Shown one piece after another: positions 31,518 to 32,984 of a stretch of DNA of 32,984 bases. This stretch comes from an uncultured Clostridia bacterium (GTDB lineage Bacteria; Bacillota; Clostridia; Christensenellales; Borkfalkiaceae), in assembly GCA_944328445.1 (NCBI GenBank), contig CALVHO010000023.1:1-32984 (forward strand). Direction: 5' to 3'. Position numbers and translations under genes: made by a program. Each line of letters starts with the position of its first letter. The first letter of the stretch is position 1. Below the pieces are notes generated by a model that was not told the DNA's origin, made no database searches, and saw only the letters and a program-made list of their open reading frames with translations.

Positions 31518-32582
31518 TTACTTTCCGCCGCGGTCGTTGCCATGTGACTTGAACGACGGGGCGAAGTTCTTTGCGCGCGACTTGTTTAAGAGTGCGTTGA
31601 ACTCGTCGGGATAGGCGGCGAGCATATCGCTTACCATTCCGAACGCCTGTTCCTTGCCTTTGGCTCGGCGTTCTGCTTTCTGCAACTGTTCGAAGAGGTC
31701 GCTGCGGTCGCGGTCGGCAATAGCTTTTGATTGCCGCAGGGCGGCGTTTTCCGTGCGGAGTAGAGCGATCTCCTCCTCGGCTTGCCGTTTTCGCTTCGGC
31801 GTGGGCTTGCTGCGCTCCGCCTCGATGTTCTGCACGATGCCGTCCAGATACTTTTGTGCTTGTTGCTGGGCTTTTGTTGCCGTCTGTTCCGCACTTGCTA
31901 CAATGCCGTCCGCATGGATTTGCGCAATTTTCACTTTGCGCTCCGCGTTATGGTCGGCTTCGGCAATGATACTGTCCGCTTCTCCGCGCGCCTGCTCGAC
32001 GATCTTCTTCGCCTTGAACTCCGCCGTATCAAGATGTTTTGCCTGACTGCCTTCCTTGCCGCGCTGTAAGTTCCATTTCGCGCCGACTTCCCGATAGAGG
32101 TCGGTCTGCAATGCGGTAAGTGCCTTTCTGTCAAACAGCTTCTTCGCGCACAGCCTGCCGCCCGCGATCGGGATCAAATTCAGGTGCAAGTGCGGCGTAG
32201 TTTCGTCCGTGTGGACGATGGCAGAGATAATATTGCCTTCTCCGTAGCGCTCCGCAAAGAAGCGGGTACATTCGGCAAAGAACTTCTCTTGTTCTTGCGG
32301 CGATAGATTTTTGAAGAACGCGCCGTCCGAGCCCACGACGAAGGAGCACATCAGCACGGCATCCTTCCTTACCTTTGTTGGCAGGTCGAGAGCTTCTATC
32401 TTATCGTTGATGAACTGCGTATAGCTGCGCTGTCGTTTGACAATGTGATAGTTGCCGCTCGTGCGCCTTTTGTCTATCTGCGGATTGCTTGCTTGATAAG
32501 TTTCGTCGCGCTCGTTCTCCTGTTCGACGGGCGCAATGTCCGTCTTGTGATACTTTTTCATGTGACAAACTATGTAACTTAT
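31518..32582 (-). CDS. MobV-family relaxase (Pre/Mob), apparent AUA start
   Basis: Nicks oriT and pilots the strand during mobilization. The metal-binding motif HTDETTPHLH (residues 124-133) matches HxDExTPHxH of pMV158 MobM, and the N-terminal SYIVCHMKKY matches SYMVARMQKM. A long charged coiled coil (about 185-330) follows. The family N-terminus falls on an ATA codon (32582-32580), with GGAGG seven bases upstream. The next ATG (32561) has no ribosome site and drops conserved residues, and a GTG at 32642 lies inside oriT. With the ATA start the protein has 354 residues. The position of the MobM nucleophile His22 reads Glu here. Confidence is high in the family and moderate in the start and in activity. 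Confidence 0.85.
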   Translation of the reverse strand: MSYIVCHMKKYHKTDIAPVEQENERDETYQASNPQIDKRRTSGNYHIVKRQRSYTQFINDKIEALDLPTKVRKDAVLMCSFVVGSDGAFFKNLSPQEQEKFFAECTRFFAERYGEGNIISAIVHTDETTPHLHLNLIPIAGGRLCAKKLFDRKALTALQTDLYREVGAKWNLQRGKEGSQAKHLDTAEFKAKKIVEQARGEADSIIAEADHNAERKVKIAQIHADGIVASAEQTATKAQQQAQKYLDGIVQNIEAERSKPTPKRKRQAEEEIALLRTENAALRQSKAIADRDRSDLFEQLQKAERRAKGKEQAFGMVSDMLAAYPDEFNALLNKSRAKNFAPSFKSHGNDRGGK

Positions 32583-32623
32583 ATTTTTTCCTCCCGTTAC
32601 TTCCTGATAAAAAGCCTCGCAGA

Positions 32624-32680
32624 GCCCACTAAACTTCGGCACGAAGTATAGTGGGCTATACTTTCGTCGGCACGAAAAGT
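32624..32680. other. Origin of transfer (pMV158/MobV-like oriT)
   Basis: GCCCACTA (32624-32631) pairs with TAGTGGGC (32649-32656), enclosing CTTCG/CGAAG (32634-32638 with 32642-32646). The core AAGTATAGTGGGCTATACTTT resembles the pMV158 nick region TAGTGTG/TTATACTTT, which places a probable nick after G32655 on the plus strand. A second hairpin (ACTTTCG with CGAAAAGT) lies to the right. It sits directly upstream of the relaxase, as in MobV plasmids. Confidence 0.7.
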
Positions 32681-32984
32681 GATTGCTTCCCGAAAAGAGG
32701 CTTTTGATTTGCTGTAAGCCATCGCTTTGTCATAGCATTACGGCGGTCTGATCGTCGTTTGATTGCTCATAACTTTCCACCCAAAATTGTATTTTTCTAT
32801 CCTTAGTCCACGCCGAAAAAGGTGGGCTTCGATAGCTGAAAAAGGACGCAAAAAAGCCGCTGACTGCTCTTTCCTCGTCACCGACTTTGACCTTGTTTAG
32901 CGGTTCTTCTCCGCTCTATGGTGGTCAACCATTCTGTTAAGTTGTAGGGATGTTTCCGTCGCTGAGGGCCGTGCTTTCCGAAAA
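32681..32984. other. Non-coding island stretch; no supported gene
   Basis: All six frames are broken. The most notable minus-strand frames reach the window edge for only about 28-34 residues, so the tail of a gene starting outside the window is possible. A short AGCGG/CCGCT inverted repeat lies near 32898-32915. Confidence 0.4.

Larger units (their letters stand above)
29663..32984. mobile_element. Left part of an integrated mobilizable island (continues beyond the window)
   Basis: It begins at the 3' end of tRNA-Ala, where the GC-rich host DNA gives way to A+T-richer DNA with different codon use. It carries an RNase III-like gene, a small gene, a MobV-type relaxase and a pMV158-like oriT, with all recognised genes on the minus strand. 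No integrase is seen in this part; it may lie past the right edge, as would the second attachment site. The relaxase and oriT make an integrative mobilizable element the best call. A larger conjugative element is possible. Confidence 0.8.

Noticed and set aside
32597..32722. 41-codon minus-strand frame (starts MAYSKSKASF) ending just before the relaxase ribosome site
   Set aside because: It runs straight through the oriT hairpins, has a poor ribosome site, and its sequence is explained by the inverted repeats. Homologs with synonymous changes would reopen it.
1..32984. CRISPR array, rRNA genes, insertion sequences
   Set aside because: No regularly spaced short repeats, no rRNA sequence and no transposase were seen. 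The only arrays are the 350-bp and 82-bp repeats described.

Overview
The window suggests a GC-rich Clostridia-type Bacillota chromosome, possibly an uncultured gut Christensenellales relative (inferred from gene content only). The reasons are AddAB rather than RecBCD, consensus sigma-A promoters with 17-bp spacers, strong GGAGG ribosome sites and a DUF6062-like protein. Genes up to about 29.6 kb are GC-rich. From the tRNA-Ala at 29587-29662 onward the DNA becomes much richer in A+T and looks like the left end of an integrated mobilizable island that runs past the window edge.

Layout: (1) 1-645 is the 3' end of a P-type cation ATPase, with a UUCG-loop terminator. (2) 809-1270 is a small A+T-rich transcription unit with its own promoter, a likely operator, a 79-aa membrane protein, a coupled 20-aa Thr-rich peptide and a terminator. 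(3) 1358-10810 is an L-arabinose locus: FGGY kinase (AraB role), AraD, a 1.2-kb block of tandem structured repeats, AraA, a GH36 glycosidase and a GH127 beta-L-arabinofuranosidase. The glycosidases probably release sugars including L-arabinose. AraA makes L-ribulose, the kinase phosphorylates it, and AraD gives D-xylulose 5-phosphate. (4) 10995-12071 (minus) is an unknown lipoprotein. (5) 12288-18947 is addB-addA, for double-strand break repair. (6) 19127-29420 is mostly housekeeping: an unknown membrane protein, ychF, argS, a phosphoglycolate-phosphatase-like HAD protein, a DUF6062-like protein, a diacylglycerol-kinase-family lipid kinase, an NSS sodium symporter, and a class I lysyl-tRNA synthetase fused to a C-terminal tRNA-binding OB domain.

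(7) Island, 29663 to the end: the recognised genes are on the minus strand and point toward tRNA-Ala(CGC). They are an RNase III-like protein with two dsRNA-binding domains, a 51-aa small protein, and a MobV-type relaxase preceded by a pMV158-like oriT. The RNase III gene has its own promoter and a leader of about 220 nt, which contains a hairpin, a terminator-like hairpin and a hairpin that hides the Shine-Dalgarno site. Nearly identical terminators lie on both sides of this unit, so it looks like a self-contained regulated cassette.

The most unusual items are the mobile RNase III with its leader, the 350-bp tandem elements whose third copy keeps the same helices with different sequence, the class I LysRS fusion, and the relaxase with an apparent AUA start and a missing catalytic His. 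All calls come from reading the sequence. No database search or folding program was run.
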